Made by a program: the position numbers and the translations under genes. The notes under the pieces were generated by a model. That model saw only the letters and a list, made by a program, of their open reading frames with translations, was not told the origin of the DNA and searched no databases. From assembly GCF_014207135.1 (NCBI RefSeq), contig NZ_JACHCC010000006.1, positions 165,124 through 229,123 on the forward strand: a stretch of 64,000 nt of DNA. Reading direction: 5' to 3'. Each line of letters starts with the position of its first letter. The stretch's first letter is position 1. Below, in pieces: positions 63,044-64,000 of the stretch. The DNA comes from Pedobacter cryoconitis. Lineage in GTDB: Bacteria; Bacteroidota; Bacteroidia; Sphingobacteriales; Sphingobacteriaceae.

Positions 63044-64000
63044 ATGAAGAGACCAGCATTTAAATCCCATTACGATAATTTTATCGGTGGAAAATTTGTT
63101 CCGCCGGTAAAGGGTATTTATTTTGATAATATATCTCCGGTAGATGGAAAGGTATTCACCAAAGCCGCAAGATCAAGTAAAGAAGATGTCGAACTGGCAT
63201 TGGATGCCGCCCATGAAGCATTTAAAACCTGGAGCAAAAGCTCTCCTACTTACAGGAGCAATATCCTTTTAAAAGTTGCGCAGAAAATAGAAGACAATCT
63301 GGACTATCTCGCTACGGTGGAAACAATAGATAATGGTAAGGCAATCAGAGAGACACTTGCAGCCGATCTGCCATTGGTTGTAGATCATTTCAGATATTTT
63401 GCGGGGGTAATCCGCGGTGATGAAGGTACAATCTCCGAACATGATGAAAACACTGTAAGTATAGCACTTCATGAACCGATTGGTGTCGTTGCACAGATTA
63501 TTCCCTGGAACTTTCCACTCTTAATGGCTACCTGGAAAATAGCTCCGGCACTGGCTGCGGGATGCTGTACTGTTGTGAAACCAGCAGAGCAGACGCCGGT
63601 TTCTATTATTATCTTAATGGAACTGATTGGTGATATTCTGCCTCCGGGAGTGTTAAATATTGTGAATGGTTACGGTTTGGAAGTTGGTAAACCACTGGCT
63701 ACATCTTCAAGGATATCTAAAGTCGCGTTTACGGGAAGCACAACTTCAGGCCGCCTGATTATGCAATATGCTGCAGAGAATATTATTCCGTCTACTATGG
63801 AATTAGGCGGTAAATCGCCAAATATATTTTTTGAATCTGTAGCCGAACAAGATGATGAGTTTTTTGATAAGGCAATAGAAGGTGCTGTGATGTTTGCCCT
63901 GAATCAGGGTGAGATCTGTACCTGTCCTTCCCGTCTGTTAATACAGGAAAGTATTTATGGTAGATTTATCTCCCGGGTTATTGAACGTACCAAGGCTATT
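63044..64000 (+). CDS. NAD-dependent aldehyde dehydrogenase, 5' part (3' end outside window)
   Basis: The frame runs from ATG 63044 to the window end, so 319 residues of an expected ~500 are seen. The enzyme oxidises aldehydes to acids with NAD(P). The PWNFPLLM cofactor segment (154-161), the KPAEQTP loop, GSTTSGR, the general base Glu253 in MELGGKSPN and the nucleophile Cys292 in GEICTCPSR are present. The CTCPSR form matches the ExaC/AldB group, which handles acetaldehyde and similar substrates. A divergent AraC regulator probably controls it. Confidence 0.93.
   Translation, partial: MKRPAFKSHYDNFIGGKFVPPVKGIYFDNISPVDGKVFTKAARSSKEDVELALDAAHEAFKTWSKSSPTYRSNILLKVAQKIEDNLDYLATVETIDNGKAIRETLAADLPLVVDHFRYFAGVIRGDEGTISEHDENTVSIALHEPIGVVAQIIPWNFPLLMATWKIAPALAAGCCTVVKPAEQTPVSIIILMELIGDILPPGVLNIVNGYGLEVGKPLATSSRISKVAFTGSTTSGRLIMQYAAENIIPSTMELGGKSPNIFFESVAEQDDEFFDKAIEGAVMFALNQGEICTCPSRLLIQESIYGRFISRVIERTKAI

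Overview
The window looks like chromosome of a Bacteroidota bacterium close to Pedobacter (Sphingobacteriaceae). The reasons are: SusC/SusD and other TonB-dependent receptors, many lipoproteins, intergenic TAnnTTTG -7 promoter elements (sometimes with a -33 TTTG 18-21 bp upstream), almost no Shine-Dalgarno sequences, and families typical of the phylum (DUF4293, a TPR-membrane-HTH regulator, a VWA membrane protein, a tail-fibre-like coiled-coil protein). The genus is an inference; there is no rRNA in the window. No transposase gene, CRISPR array, prophage or integrase was found.

Layout. 1-6.1 kb: the 3' end of a gamma-glutamyltransferase gene, a DEAD-box RNA helicase, DUF4293, truA and an ABC exporter. 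6.1-8.4 kb: sucD, a palindromic mobile-element remnant, msrB and an RlpA-like protein. 8.4-12.5 kb: class Ia ribonucleotide reductase nrdB-nrdA and a small Cys-rich protein. 12.5-15.3 kb: aguB-aguA (agmatine to putrescine) and fabG. 15.3-21.7 kb: a membrane-anchored TPR/HTH regulator, a lipoprotein, a DUF1266 protein, a VWA membrane protein, a TRIC-type channel and an FtsB/DivIC protein. 21.8-24.8 kb: two accessory genes wedged between ftsB and eno, with a decayed copy of the eno 3' end between them. 24.9-29.7 kb: an ABC-2 exporter, carA, panB and an RluA-type synthase. 29.7-38.3 kb: a lipoprotein, then the GH3 glucosidase bglX divergent from a susC-susD pair (a small glycan-use locus). 38.3-43.1 kb: an 11-bp repeat tract, lgt, an MFS exporter, a three-gene operon of little-known proteins and a short ssb. 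43.1-50.3 kb: a TonB receptor and sorbosone-dehydrogenase-like lipoprotein operon, icd, an acidic protein and dnaX. 50.3-55.4 kb: a TonB receptor behind an 18-bp palindrome, an outer-membrane protein, then rpsF-rpsR-rplI. 55.4-61.6 kb: a PH-like protein, transaldolase, mtgA, hypotheticals, an MBL-fold hydrolase and two Fe-S redox proteins. 61.8-64 kb: tRNA-Phe, and an AraC regulator divergent from an aldehyde dehydrogenase cut by the window end.

Most of the window is housekeeping. The parts that deserve a second look are: a 10-A slippery tract in dnaX followed at once by a -1-frame stop; a ~160-bp near-perfect palindrome with IS-like ends between the sucD stop and its terminator; the duplicated and decayed eno 3' end; an 18-bp palindrome at a TonB receptor promoter; a possible PQQ-uptake/PQQ-enzyme operon; an exact DnaA-box sequence upstream of nrdBA; and five promoters so close to the start codon that their mRNAs should be leaderless.
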